From Strigops habroptila (taxonomy: Eukaryota; Chordata; Aves; Psittaciformes; Psittacidae), in the NCBI RefSeq assembly GCF_004027225.2, contig NC_044283.2, positions 10,682,992 to 10,746,991 of the forward strand: a stretch of DNA of 64,000 nt, written 5' to 3'. Position numbers and translations under genes: made by a program. The first letter of the stretch is position 1; the number at the start of each line of letters is the position of its first letter. Under the pieces are notes generated by a model. It was not told where the DNA came from and ran no database searches. It was given only the letters and a program-made list of their open reading frames with translations. Below are positions 1 through 12,265 of the stretch, in pieces.

Positions 1-3000
1 CCTCCTGGGTCATCTGCCCTTGCTTCTTTTTTATGTTTGAATTTCTTCAGAGCAACTTGTTCACCCATTCAGGCCTGGATCCCTCCAGGTGCATTTGGGT
101 GGATTGGAATGTCAGCGATAGGGTTCATATGGGAAGGATCCAAGGCAGGACAGTTTGGTAAGACCCGACCTACTAATCTAAACACAGTTTTTTCTAGGCA
201 CAGTGAGTCAGAGATGCAGGTAAGAGTGGCTCCTGATACAAATATAATGCTGAGTCTGCCCTCTGTGTATCCATGGGAAGCTAATGGTTTTGTTCCTGTA
301 CTTAAAAAAGTTCTTTGTCTTAGATAGTTGTCTCCAACACATAGTGCCTTGCTGTGTTTCTAGAGAGCATTCCTGTCCCTCTGAGCTGCTGTTTTTCTAC
401 ACTTTGTGTTCCCTGGTTAACTTGGGACAAATCCTCAGCTTCATGTGCTCACACATCACAGTAGCTTTATGCACATGAGGAGTCTTACTGGAATCAGGCA
501 CAAAATATTTTATGAAGAGGCTGGCTGTGAATTCATAGCCCATAGGTAAATGGCCTCTGTGCCATTTAAAAAGACTGTGAATTATTTTGTTTTCTTTCTG
601 TTCTGTTACTGTTGGTTTACATCCTCCATTATTTTAGATTACCTTTCACCATTCAGAAACTGAATCTTGTTGAATCTCTGAGTCACAGCCTCAGTGGCAT
701 TACCAGTGCTTTAGCATCTTGAAATGTGTTTAATTTGCACGAAAAATCATGCAAGTTTGCACTTTCATTTCAAGATAACTTACATGAATATGGAATTTGA
801 TTGTGAATTATTTTTATCTGAAGATAAAAAACATTCCCAGACTATAGCTTAAATTGTACAATCATTAAAAAGTGGGGTTTTTTCTTTGAAAATCAGCTCT
901 TTTTTGTTAGTAACAGAGTACGTATACAATGATTTGGGGAATATTCACTTTTTTTTTTTTTTTTCCTGTGAAGGGAAAAAGTACTCGTTGATCTGCTATG
1001 TTGGAAAGATTGAAATGTGTTGCAAACAGCTTTTCCTTTTAAAGGGAATACTTTACACATTCCTGGCTAATAGTCTTGTTCAGTAGAATGAAGCAAACAG
1101 AGCTAATGCAATAGCTTCCACTGAAAGATACTCTGATTTTTTTCTAATCATTAATTTCAAAAGACATTACCATCTACCCAAACACAGAATAAGAGGAGAG
1201 TTTATTCCCTCAACAATTCACAGTTTAAATAATTCCAGAGTTCTCGGCAGAATCTGAAATCTCTGTAGCTCTTCAATTCACTGTCTGGATGGTTGGTATT
1301 TCAGCAGTGCATAATGCAATGGGAGCCACTTCCGCTTATCAATAAGGTCATTCAAGTGAAGCTGCAGTATTGCTTTTGGAAGCAATATTACATAAACTTC
1401 ACAGAAGTCCACAATCCATAGTTCCATAACCCAGCAGTCTGCAGCGGCTGCTGTGTCTCACCTGAACCTTTGCTCAAGCATGTCCATCACTTGAAGACAC
1501 TCAGCTGCCTAATGGTTGACCTGGTGGCTCCGTGGTTTGCGGAGAGAGGTCTGAAGGTTCTCCTTGGCATGTTGACAGAAATACTTTATAGGCAGTGTGA
1601 ATGGACCTCAGGAAGAGGGAACACTGAATAATTCTTATACTGAAGTAAAAATCAGGGTTTGTGTCTTCCAGAGGGTATCTGCCATTCCTGGGCTCAAGCC
1701 TGGATTACACAAGGAACTCCTATGTCCCAGGCTGGCACCTGAGCGCACTTGTGGCTGTACCCCCAAGAAGCTGGTAGGAATGTTGTAGGAGCAGACACAG
1801 CACGTGCCTGCAGCTGCTCACTGCCTGGGAGAAGCACACACATGAGCAGTGTCATGGGTGAGATAAAGGGACTGGTGGTTGGGCCTCCTCTGGCTCTGCT
1901 GAGGGATGCTGCCTAACATCATCCTGGGGTTAGCCAGACCTACCTTGGCTTAGTGAGAGCTGCACAAGACATTTCCCAAAGGCTGTGAGCTGTTGGCAAC
2001 CTGAATGCCAGAGTGTCTTTCTCAGCTCAGTGAAGTTCATGCCTTTTTATTTGATTTATCTCTGGCCCTTTCCAGAAACTGAGAAGTTGTACCATGAGGG
2101 TTGGGTTTCTTCATCACTGCAGGCAGCAGACTTGCCCCATAGGATACACAACTGCTATCAGGAGAGCAGCTCAGTGCAGCAAGATGGAACATGATGTACT
2201 TTCCATCTATCCACCCTACTGTTTAAAAAACAGAAGAAAATTCTGATTTCTTGTGATACAAACATAGCTGTCTCTAGTCCATTACTGAACATGCACCCAG
2301 CACAGTAGGGTTTTATTTGCAAGCATGAAGCCCTGACACATCTGTCCTGGACCTAAATTGTATCATTTCTCTGCAGTTTAAGTAAAGCTGAGGATCATCT
2401 CTACTGATTTTTACACTGCTGTCCCCCTAAGCACCATTTAGCAATGATCCCCTCTTCCCACTGGCTGTGGGCACTGCTGTCCTCACCAGGGTGAGGGTTT
2501 GGTGCTACTGCCCCACCAGCCTGCCCACAGCGACTGCAAACTCTGCCCAGGCCTCAAGGAGATACTGTTTTAGGAGGCACCATGACCCAACCAGGATGAG
2601 AAACCATCTATTTCAGGAAGCTCAGTGCTGCATCCTTATATGTGCAATAAACCTGTGCATGAATAATCTACAGAAAAGAAAAAAAGACTGGTTTGGCAAG
2701 ATTATATCCTGCGTAATTAGGAACAACAGCGCAGTGCTGGCAACAACAGATCAAGAGCTAGTGCCAGTGTAAATGGTAAGGAATTGTCTATTCTAATGCA
2801 TGATTTCCCAAGAATCTTACAGTCAGCATTATTTCTTAAGCTCATCAGCAATACAGTGTACTATATGTTGCAAAGTCACTGACCTGATAGTCCATGTAAG
2901 GGGAAAAAAAGGGTGGGATTTTTTTAATGTATGAGAGAAAGAAAAATGCCTACTTTGGTAACCTTATCTGTGGGCAATCCCTTTCTCAGTAGCTGAGTGC

Positions 3001-6000
3001 TCAGCATGTTTTTTCCTCCACTTCAGCATATGAAGCAAAGCAGTGCTCTGTCTGTTAGAGGGGCACCACTATACAAGAAATCAACCTTAATAAATTGTGG
3101 GGCTATTTTTTGCAGACATTTATAATTTCAAATCGGTGGGCTCACAGTTTTTGAGCTATTGAGCCATTTCATGATGAGCTCATAAGAGGAACTTTGAGAT
3201 AATGTTTATATCTTCCCTTGAGGAAAGCAACTGGCACTGGGGCTTGGTAAATAGGAATCCAGCCCAGATTTAGAGAGGATTGATATGCCTGAAAGGATCA
3301 GAGAAGTGCAGGAAGATGTTTTGTTCTGCTGGGTTGCAGAGGGGACTCTCTAAGAGGGTGAACTACTGCAGAAGTATATGAGAAGCAACCTTCAGTGGCT
3401 GGGACAGTGTTAGGAGAGGCAAAGGGTGGAGAAATGCCACTATACCTTCTCATGCCTGGATGCCTGTGAGAATTTAGCAGATAGTTTGTTTTCTATTGGC
3501 AGCCTTTCTACTGATGCGAGATACCAAGCCAGGAAGGAAAAATTAACATTGGATTCTGGGATGCTTCCCAGTCCCACTAGATGCTGTTGTCAGCGCTCCA
3601 GATTTGTCTCCAGTCCACCAAAGTCTGAAGCTTTTCTTAAGAGATTTGAGCCTCTGTTCAGGGACTGTGTTAAGCAAGATTCAAGTAACACTTCTTAGAT
3701 TTCTGTCCATAATGTTATATTTCAGTCAAAATCAAGTGATTGACAAAAAGAGAATTATAAAAGCAAAAGTTTTGGGTTGTTTTCCAAAGCCATGCCTCAT
3801 TTCTGCTGACCAAAATGCCTAAGAAAACTCAAGGGCCAGGTTTGTCTCCACAGCTGTCCCAGGCAAGCTGGGCAATGTGCTCCACACCAGGAAGAGCTGG
3901 GGATTGACCAGCGACACTAGTGCAGCCAATTGTCCTGAGAGAAAAACCCTCCTGTTTTTCAACTGATTTACGTCAAGAGGTGCTAAAAGGAATTTTCCAG
4001 CTGTTGCTCCTAAATGCCAGAACTCACTGAACTGAATTTATTCATCTACCTGAGTGTATCTGAGAGCACAACCAATCTGTCATCTCTGATCTTGCCTTTG
4101 CATATGATCTACACGTTAGGGCCATGGGTCAGGGAAAGAAAAACCAAATGAGCAGCATTTTTCAAAACCAGTTTTCCTGCCAAGAGACTTGTTCAAGAAT
4201 GATGCCTTAGGCTGGCTACCTCCTTCTCTGGATGAGCAGCTGAAGATTGCATTTGGGGTCCCTCACCTTTATTGTGTTGTGTCTGTGTTTGTTCCTTCAC
4301 TGCCTCGTGCTGGACAGGAGACCCAGAGGCTGGTGTCCTCTTTTAAACACAGCTTATTTCTGACAAGTCAGTAATGGAGCTGTCAGCTTCCTCCTGTGCC
4401 CAAAGTAGATGGCTTCACATCAGAGAAGCTTATTTATTCCTTCAGTCTTCAGCTCTCCATGAATCAATAATAGTTAAATGTTTGGAAAGTGTTTAGGAAG
4501 AATTTAGAAGAAATTGAAAACCAGATTCTGTATTGACATAAAGCTCAAATTTGGTATTCTTAAACTGAGCATCAGGAGAAAAAAAATTGAGCATTTACAA
4601 AGAAAGCATGAGGTGCTGCCAAGATCAGTAGCAATGTCTCTGGCTATATTTTTATCCAGCAAGGTGTTGTTCCTGGATAAAAGTGCAGCAAGGCAATACA
4701 ATACTTAGGCATATGTCAAGTGTTCGGCATCCAAAGGTAAAATTTTCTTCTCCAGTGGTGGCAAAACTCTTTGGCTTTAATAGAAGCAGGTGAGATCTGC
4801 TGTATTTTCCTTTTAAATCACCCCAGATGGTACAATGGTTACTTTATGACAACAGTAAAATGAGTCACTTGTCTCAGTCTATCAACCACATTCCTAATGG
4901 GCACGTGTCCATATAAAACAAAAAAAATCCCAATTAATGTTAATTGACATCCTTGCCTGCAGTTTCTGTGGAGAATTCAGTAATGGGCATGGGAGTAGAA
5001 CTCCCTTTCACCCCAAGAAAGGTCCCTCCCCAGCCAAAAGGCTGTTGGTGTTGGCACCAGGAAGCTTTGTTACCATTACAGTGGCGATGTGCAGGAGTTT
5101 GGCTCTTTTGGCTGGTGCTGGGGTCCCATGGAGGATGAAACAAAACCCCTTGTGCTGATGGTTGTTCTCAGGCTGGTGTTTCCAGCCAGCCTTGGAGAGT
5201 GAGGGACACCTGGTGCTGGGGGCAGCTGCCTGGGCACAGCATGTTGCCTTTAAATTACCTACAGCAGGAGAAAAGTGTTTCACCCCTGAAACAGGAAGGT
5301 GAAAAGCAGAACATGAAATAGCTGCTCTGTAGATCTTCCCTGCCTGCCAACCCTTCACCAGGTATTGGCTCACAGGAATCAAAAAGACTGTACTGCTAGT
5401 AATCCCACTGTGTTTATTTACCCATGTTTGGTTTATTATTTACTTCCTTTAAAAGCTTATTGCCTCCTTGACATTTATGAGCTTAATTAAAAAACATAGT
5501 TTGAAAACAATGTGGTGTTACAGACATAGACTTAGCAGAAGAGCAGAAGAATAACCTTAAAACATTTTTCTCCGCGAAAAAGACTATAGGGCAACAAAAA
5601 ACCTGTATCAATTGCTGAAAAGCTATTTTCATGATTGTTACAAGACTGGCAGAGGCTCTTGAGTAACTTCTGAAAGTCAGTGGAAAAGGTGCTCTTCCAT
5701 CATTTGGGTGGCTTTACATTTTCAAAAGCTTTACAAAGACATAGAGCAGAGAAAATTGCATGAATAGTTTTCTATAGAGCCTAACACTGCTTTTGGACAC
5801 AGCTGTGGGCCTGATTTACTTAATCATTTAACTGTAAACATATAATTAAGTGAAACAAGGTGGGAGGACTAGAAGCAGACCCTCACATCATGCCTGCTGA
5901 ACCCCCTCTTCCTTCTGGCTTTAAGCTGTCTCTGATCCCCTCTGACTCTGAAGGCAGCAATGCCAGAGAAAGGGAAGATGAAAAAAGAGGTGTCCCTTCC

Positions 6001-6171
6001 TCCCTGACTTTGGCTGTGTCTTTACTTTTCTCCTGTCTTTACTTTTTCACTCCCTGGCATTATATTGGTTGTTGAGGGGGGTTTTTTTGTTTAATTTGTT
6101 ACCTTCCAATTTGATTGTTCAGTCAACTGTCACTGTTTTGTGTCCATCTGTGGCACTGCTATTGCAATAAG
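1..6171. other. intergenic, no gene recognised
   Basis: Mostly unique AT-rich DNA with a poly-T run at 950-964 and the inverted half-site pair at 4931-4946. All open frames are short and lack recognisable domains. Confidence 0.7.
4931..4946. promoter_or_regulatory. inverted pair of HMX/NKX-type half sites
   Basis: CAATTAA-TG-TTAATTG, a perfect inverted repeat with a 2-base centre. CAATTAA is the core of the binding motif reported for HMX proteins in protein-binding arrays. Function is inference. Confidence 0.25.
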
Positions 6172-7241
6172 AATCATAGAATCATAGAATAGTTAGGGTT
6201 GGAAAGGACCTTAAGATCATCTAGTTCCAATCCCCTGCCATGGGCAGGGGCACCACACACTAAACCATGTCGCCCAAGACTCCATCCAGCCTGGCCTTGA
6301 ACGCTGCCAGGGATGGAGCATTCACAACTTCCCTGGGCAACCCATTCCAGTGCCTCACCACCCTCACTGTAAAGAACTTCTTCCTTATATCTAACCTAAA
6401 CTTCCCCTGTTTAAGCTTGAACCTGTTACCTCTTGTCCTACCACTACAGTCCCTAAGGAAGAGTCCCTCCCCAGCACCCTTATAGGTCCCCTTCAGATAC
6501 TGGAAGGCTGCTATGAGGTCTCCATGCAGCCTTCTCTTCTCCAGGCTGAACAGCCCCAACTTTCTCAGCCTGTCTTCATACGGGAGGTGCTCCAGCCCCC
6601 TTATCATCCTCATGGCCCTCCTCTGGACTTGCTCCAACAGCTCCATGTCCTTTTTATGTTGAGGATGCCAGAACTGTACGCAGTACTCCAAGTGAGGTCT
6701 CAACAGAGCAGAGTAGAGGGGCAGGATCACCTCCTTCGACCTGCTGGTCATGCTTCTTTTGATGCAGCCCAGGATACGGTTGGCTTTCTGGGCTGCAAGC
6801 GCACACTGAAGCCGGCTCATGTTAAGCTTCTCATCAACCAACACCCCCAAGTCCTTTTCTGCAGGGCTGCGCTCAATCACTTCTCCACTCAACCTGTAGC
6901 TGTGCCTGGGATTGCCCCAACCCACTTGGCTTGGTTGCATTTGGCTTGGTTGAACTTCACAAGGTTGCCATCAGGCCACCTCACAAGCATGTCAAGGTCC
7001 CTCTGGATGGCATCCCTTCCCTCCAGTGTATCAACCAAACCACACAGCTTGGTGTCATCGGCAAACTTGCTGAGGGCGTGCTCAATCCCGCTGTCCGTCT
7101 AGCTGGCAAAGATGTTGAACAGGATTGGTCCCAACACCAATCCCTGAGGGACACCACTCGTTACTGGTTTACAGCTGGACGTTGAGCCATTGACCACAAA
7201 TCTTTGTGTGAGGCCATCCAGCCAATTCTTTATCCACCGAA
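6172..7241 (-). mobile_element. CR1 LINE, 5'-truncated copy
   Basis: Non-LTR retrotransposon, minus strand. The 3' end is recognisable on the plus strand as the AATCATAGAATCATAGAAT repeat beginning at 6172, followed by the usual CR1 3' UTR. The body aligns by eye with the longer copy at 17015-18966 and stops at about 7241 (TTATCCACCGA). About 1.07 kb remains, encoding the C-terminal part of the reverse transcriptase. The RT catalytic motif reads FADD near 7055. Small disruptions near 6900-6960 break the frame upstream of 6940. Confidence 0.93.
6260..6940 (-). pseudogene. CR1 ORF2 fragment (C-terminal region after the RT)
   Basis: Open fragment of 226 codons corresponding to the last part of CR1 ORF2, with [44 protein letters not shown] and [18 protein letters not shown], ending near the 3' UTR. 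The first in-track residue is arbitrary; upstream RT sequence continues out of frame. It is truncated and has no promoter of its own. Confidence 0.9.
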
Positions 7242-10200
7242 GAAGCAGAAGCTGACATTTTATTCCCCTCCCTCCATCTTTGTCTTTGCATTTACTTGTC
7301 TTATAAGAAACAGAAATCTAGTTTCAGTTGCAACATAAGGTCTCAGACAGAGTTTCCTTCTTCCTGCCCATAAATGAGAGTTAATGTTGATTCAATAGGA
7401 CAACAGCAATCTGCCAAACTGGACCAAAGAGGAAAAGATTAACATAAATGTCACTTAAATTGTGAATTCTTGTACTTCCTTTTGATTTGTACTTCTTAAA
7501 AAAGCCCTATCTCACAATGCCTTATTTGATATTGTGTTCTCACAGTAAAATTTATACAGTTTTATCTTTCCTCTTGCTCCAAGAGAACAATAGCTTAAAG
7601 TGCCAGTTAAATATAGTTGTTGTAATGTGTTTATAAATAACTTGTTGTACATTGATATAATTTATAGTTATACTGTAACTGCTTCCCAGATATAAAAATG
7701 AATACACATAAAGCAATGCAGGTCAAAGACATTCGTAATTAATTCAATAAAAAAAACAGAGTTAATTTACTTTCATGTATTCTGCCTAATAACTTACATT
7801 AGTTATTACAGAAATAAATTACTATAGTAAAATAATTTAGAAATAACTATAATTCACCTTAGTTCTCTGAACTTCTGTGAGTCAAAGTGGGACTTCAGCT
7901 GGGCTTATGGCTTTCCTCACAGTGTTGCAGCTGGGACACGTGGAGTTTCTCACAGCTTTTTCCAAAGCAATTTTTGGTAACAGCATCATGATATAAAGAC
8001 AGTCTCTGCTGATTTGCTGCTTATTTTCAGGAAACCTCTGCTCCACAGCTCTACAAAAGAAGCACTAAAATCCATTTGGTCCTTGGGACTATTGTTTCCC
8101 ATGGCCAGACCGAACTTTCAGCGAGGCAGTCATCTATCTGTGGACTATGATCTTCATAACAAAACACACATTAATTCTTTTTGTTTGAAGCCAAGATGAG
8201 TGTCTCTTATCATCAGTGTTGTCTATGAGCACACTGTTCATTAATTCTTACCTCTTGTCAGTGTACTTACAGTGGTAGAAGTAAGATTAAATTTGGGCTC
8301 AGAAAATATTCCACTAATGCAGCTGCAATCAGTGTTACAGCAATGGCGATAATAAGAAACATACAAACAGCTGAGTGCTTTTGTACTATAAATATGGCAC
8401 AAATGCTTATTTAAAAGAGAATTTCAGAAGCAGAAATATTTGAAAGCACAAATCTCTTCTAGCTGGAGCTAGTTAAACAATGTTTAGCAGCATTCCTTCT
8501 CCTGAGGATTTTAAGGGATCTGAAAAATGGTTTTGACCTAAATCAGAATATATACTTTTTTTTTCCCCAACAGAAATCTTCCAGAACAGCCTAGATTGAA
8601 CAAAACATCTTGTTTCAGTGATTTAGAGTAAAATCATTATTTACCTTTACTATTTAAAAATGAAAACCTAGTATTAACAGAACTATGAAAATTAAAATTC
8701 TATCACATGAAAAATCCAAACTTTTCCTGTTTTATGTACAGGAACACTGGAAATTCCCCTGCATAGAAAATGCATTGATTTTGTTGAATTCATGTTTTTA
8801 GCTGATTAAATATTTCATTGAGTAACTTGGTCAGCTGTCGACTGGGCAATAACCAGACTTAGACGTGCTAAAAATTAAAGCTCCTGTTTTTGGGGACAGA
8901 AGAAAGATGTGTTCAGATATCCTTGAATTCTGAATTACTGGATCAATTCTTTGGGTCTGTGCTCTGCAGTAGATAGAATTACAATGGCCCCTCTTGCTCT
9001 AAAACTGATTGGCCACATCACTTCATATAAAATCATTTGGTAGTTTCCATGCCGAATTGCAAAAGATAGAAGATTCCAGCTTCTATCAATTTCTCTATCA
9101 ATATCTATTCAAATACTTAAATAAATACCTGAAAGTGCTCAGAAGGTTTTTATTTATTCTCAGTGGGAGCACTGGGCAATCAGGATTTCTAAGAAACTTG
9201 AGTGCATGGGAAAAAAATCTGATACTGAAGATTATCAATGTCTTATCCAAAAGGATAATATTCCCAAGGGTGGCTTGGCTTCCAGGCACATATTTGATGC
9301 AGTGATGTGTTGGTCTTATACACACTGAAGTCAACATGTCTTAAACTTCCTGCGTAAATTTTCACCATACTCCTGCAAAGCCCATTTATTGTTTATTCCT
9401 GGACATGGGCTTACTCTCTGTTACTCTTTCCCAAACCTTCTGACTTTTTGAGCAAGTCTTAAGGCAGGTGTTTGTCTCTTTATTGTGCTAGTTAAGGCAG
9501 ATACAGCTGGATTTACAGAGCTTTTAAATACTGTAGTTCCTGAATCTGGCCAGTATGACGAACAAATACATAATGTTCAGCAACAAAAGAGGAAAATGCA
9601 TTTCTCTTCCTCAGTTTTCTCACCATCTCTAGATTTTTCAAGGTTAAGCTATTTTGAGAGGAGATGTAACATTGCCCTTCTGAATGCTTTTTTCCAAATC
9701 CTGGAGTTTCAACTGACCTAAGTGGTTTTTCATTCACCTGGCCTTGTCCCACAGTCACAAATAGTCTTTTCCACAAAAGCAGATCCTCTTTTTTCATTTT
9801 CTTGCCTGAAATTTCCTTTCCCTGTGTGTCCTTCCTCTTGGCATTTAGGATTTTTTCTTGGAATTACCATATAGGGATCTCCAACCTTAAAATCCCAATC
9901 CCTACTGACAAAATTGCCTTTTGCTAGAGAGGAACACCACGGTCCCTAAACACTCCTCCCTGTGTGAGTGTATCAAGGATTAACAATCTTCTGCTGTTCA
10001 TGATCAGGGACTTACATGGCGTGGCTCTGCCATCACATACTGGATCTCAGTTATGTAGGAATGATATGCATACTCACAATAAAGCAAATTCAGAAATTCA
10101 CTGAATCAGAATTCACAGATCAGACATAGATTGCCTCAATTGTCTTGTCACCTTTCTTCCTTGGGCTGCAGTGTATAGGAGTGTTTGTCTTGGATCTGAG

Positions 10201-10267
10201 ACATTGAGAAAATTAAGGGGAAAAATAAATGCATTTACCAGAAAAAGTATAAAAGTTCTTTATGAAC

Positions 10268-10322
10268 ATGATGCTGGACCAGACGATCCTTGAGGTCCTT
10301 TCCAATGTGGAATTCTACGATT
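10268..10322 (+). mobile_element. CR1 3' tail fragment
   Basis: Short CR1 3' UTR remnant on the plus strand: GCTGGACCAGACGATCC then GAGGTCCTTTCCAAT and a terminal ATTCTACGATTA, a diverged ATTCTATGATT. Confidence 0.75.
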
Positions 10323-10848
10323 ATTTTTTTTTCTGTAAATAATTGTCATTGTATCAAAGTCCCTCAAAGCAAATTCTTCCCTTTGTCCTTCCTGAAGCAT
10401 GGAGAAGTCTTGCCCAGGACTCATAATATCCAAAGTGAGACTTGACTCACTAGCACAGTGATAGGGGAGGGTACATTGAATATTCCTTCCTGAGATAGTT
10501 TCCCCTTGTAGTCTTAAAGACAAACAACATGATAGAAGCCCAGTCACACTCCAGTGTGCCTTCTGAGGGTTTTCTTCCATTTACAATGTAAGATCCATAA
10601 GCATATTCTAACTGGAAATCAGGAAAAAGGAGTGGGGCATATTGCAAGAAAATTCTGCTAGTAATGTGCTGGAGAAGTGCAAAGTATTCCTGACCTCACA
10701 CAGTGAAAATAGCATAAATAAAATTTTTACTGCCTTCCTCTTCCCTTCTTTTCACTAGACCAAACTTTTTCCAGTGGAAACATGCACATAGTTCATGAAA
10801 ATATTGTCTTTGTTTTATAGCCATGCTCATGTTCTTTTTCTTTTCAAG

Positions 10849-10971
10849 GATATCAGAGATGACAGATGCAAAACAGACTGACAGTCACTCTGCAACTCTG
10901 CTGGTTTCACAGTCTCAAATTCAAGCAAGCCCAGTTCAGACGCAGAGGAAGCAAACACAGGGACAACCACT
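10849..10971 (+). other. possible isolated exon of unknown transcript
   Basis: A 123-base segment is flanked by a strong acceptor (TTCTTTTTCTTTTCAAG ending 10848) and a good donor (GTAAGT at 10972). Only one frame is open throughout; it contains a Met codon and is Q/S/T-rich (MTDAKQTDSHSATLLVSQSQ). It could be a lncRNA exon or chance. I recognise no protein family. Confidence 0.15.
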
Positions 10972-11576
10972 GTAAGTGCCACAATGCAGTAAAAAATATA
11001 AAGTAGTTTTTTCTTCTGCTGTCACTTCAGTGTAAGAGAGAAACCAGAGGCTGGTAGCAAACTGTAGTCAGATTTTCTGAAGAGCATGAGATATGTATTA
11101 TCCCTTTTGACCAAGGAGCAGTAAATAAAAATCAGGCTGTGTCTTGTGTCTGCAGGTAGGGTGCTGAAACCAATTAAAAAAATCCTGTGTCCTGAGTTGC
11201 TTTTTATAGCGTAAAGGTTTCTGAAAAGTAGGAAACAGTAGAAAACAGTGAAAAGAATAACAAAAATATGTCTGGCAACTGAAAATGAAGCCAGACAAAC
11301 TCAAATTGCAAAGAAAACAGGGTTTAACCATCTTGGTGATTCAGCAGGGGAATGTCCAACCAAAGGCAGACATGTGAGGTCCATCTTTTATGTCCTTGAT
11401 TGTAGACAGCCTGCCTTTCTACAAGAGGCATGTCTGCCCATAGAAACTGTGCCTCAGCCAAACACAGGCTAAATGGTTCAGCAGGAAAGCAATAGTGGTA
11501 TATAGACTGAGCAGATATCCCAACCTTAAACTCCTTGTACTTCTGCATTGAAAAGCTAATAGAAGTCTCCAGCTGG

Positions 11577-11620
11577 AAAAAAAAAAACAAAAAAAAACCA
11601 AAAAAAACAAAAAAAAACCC
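11577..11620. repeat. A-rich simple sequence
   Basis: A-runs broken by single C or CC, running to CCCC. Produces phenylalanine-rich spurious frames on the minus strand. Confidence 0.9.
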
Positions 11621-12192
11621 CACAGTTATCCTTGTCTGTCAGTTGCTGTTGGCAAACAGGAGGTAGATTTCCCTGAGCAGAAATTCCAGTCCCTACTGGT
11701 TTCATCCAAGGGTATTCCTGCTTTGGCAGCAATAACATCTATCTTACTTTGAAAGAGTTTTTGCCACTTAGACAAATAGAGAACAGTCTTTGGATCTTAA
11801 GGCAGGGGAAAAAAAAAAATCAAAGAAAAAGAAATCGTTATTTTGATTCATGGGAACCAAAGAGGAAAGTTGCTCTTGTAAAAGTGAGGACTGGAGACTG
11901 CAATAACTGTGTATTTTTCAAGAGCATTTGGCAAGTTAGCTGGTGCTGAATAGTGATGACAAAATGTTCAACAAACCAAAAATATTCCATCTGTTCAGTA
12001 AAAAAATAGGATTCTGTGAAGCAAGACAAATAACAGGAAATACAGAATTCTTCCCCTCCTCAAGACATTTCAACACTAGCATCTCAACCCACCTACTTAA
12101 CTGGTATTAAAAATCATTAAACCTGGTCTTTAAAACCAATTACATCTACTGCAAGACTCAGCAGAGCGGAAGGGAGCAGGAAGGGCAGGACA

Positions 12193-12265
12193 TCACAGAA
12201 TCATAGAATGGTTTGGGTTGGAAGGGACCTTAAAGATCATCTAGTTCCAACCCCCCATCAGAAGG
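12193..12265 (-). mobile_element. CR1 3' tail fragment
   Basis: Minus-strand CR1 end: CACAGAATCATAGAATGG, then the conserved GGTTGGAAGGGACC and AGATCATCTAGTTCCAACC. Only about 70 bases survive before unrelated sequence. Confidence 0.88.

Larger units (their letters stand above)
7242..12192. other. intergenic, no gene recognised
   Basis: Unique AT-rich DNA apart from the CR1 tail at 10268-10322, the exon-like segment at 10849-10971 and the A-rich tract at 11577-11620. Nothing else supportable. Confidence 0.65.

Noticed and set aside
6524-7185. Plus-strand frames of 192 and 84 codons
   Set aside because: Antisense of the shorter CR1 copy.
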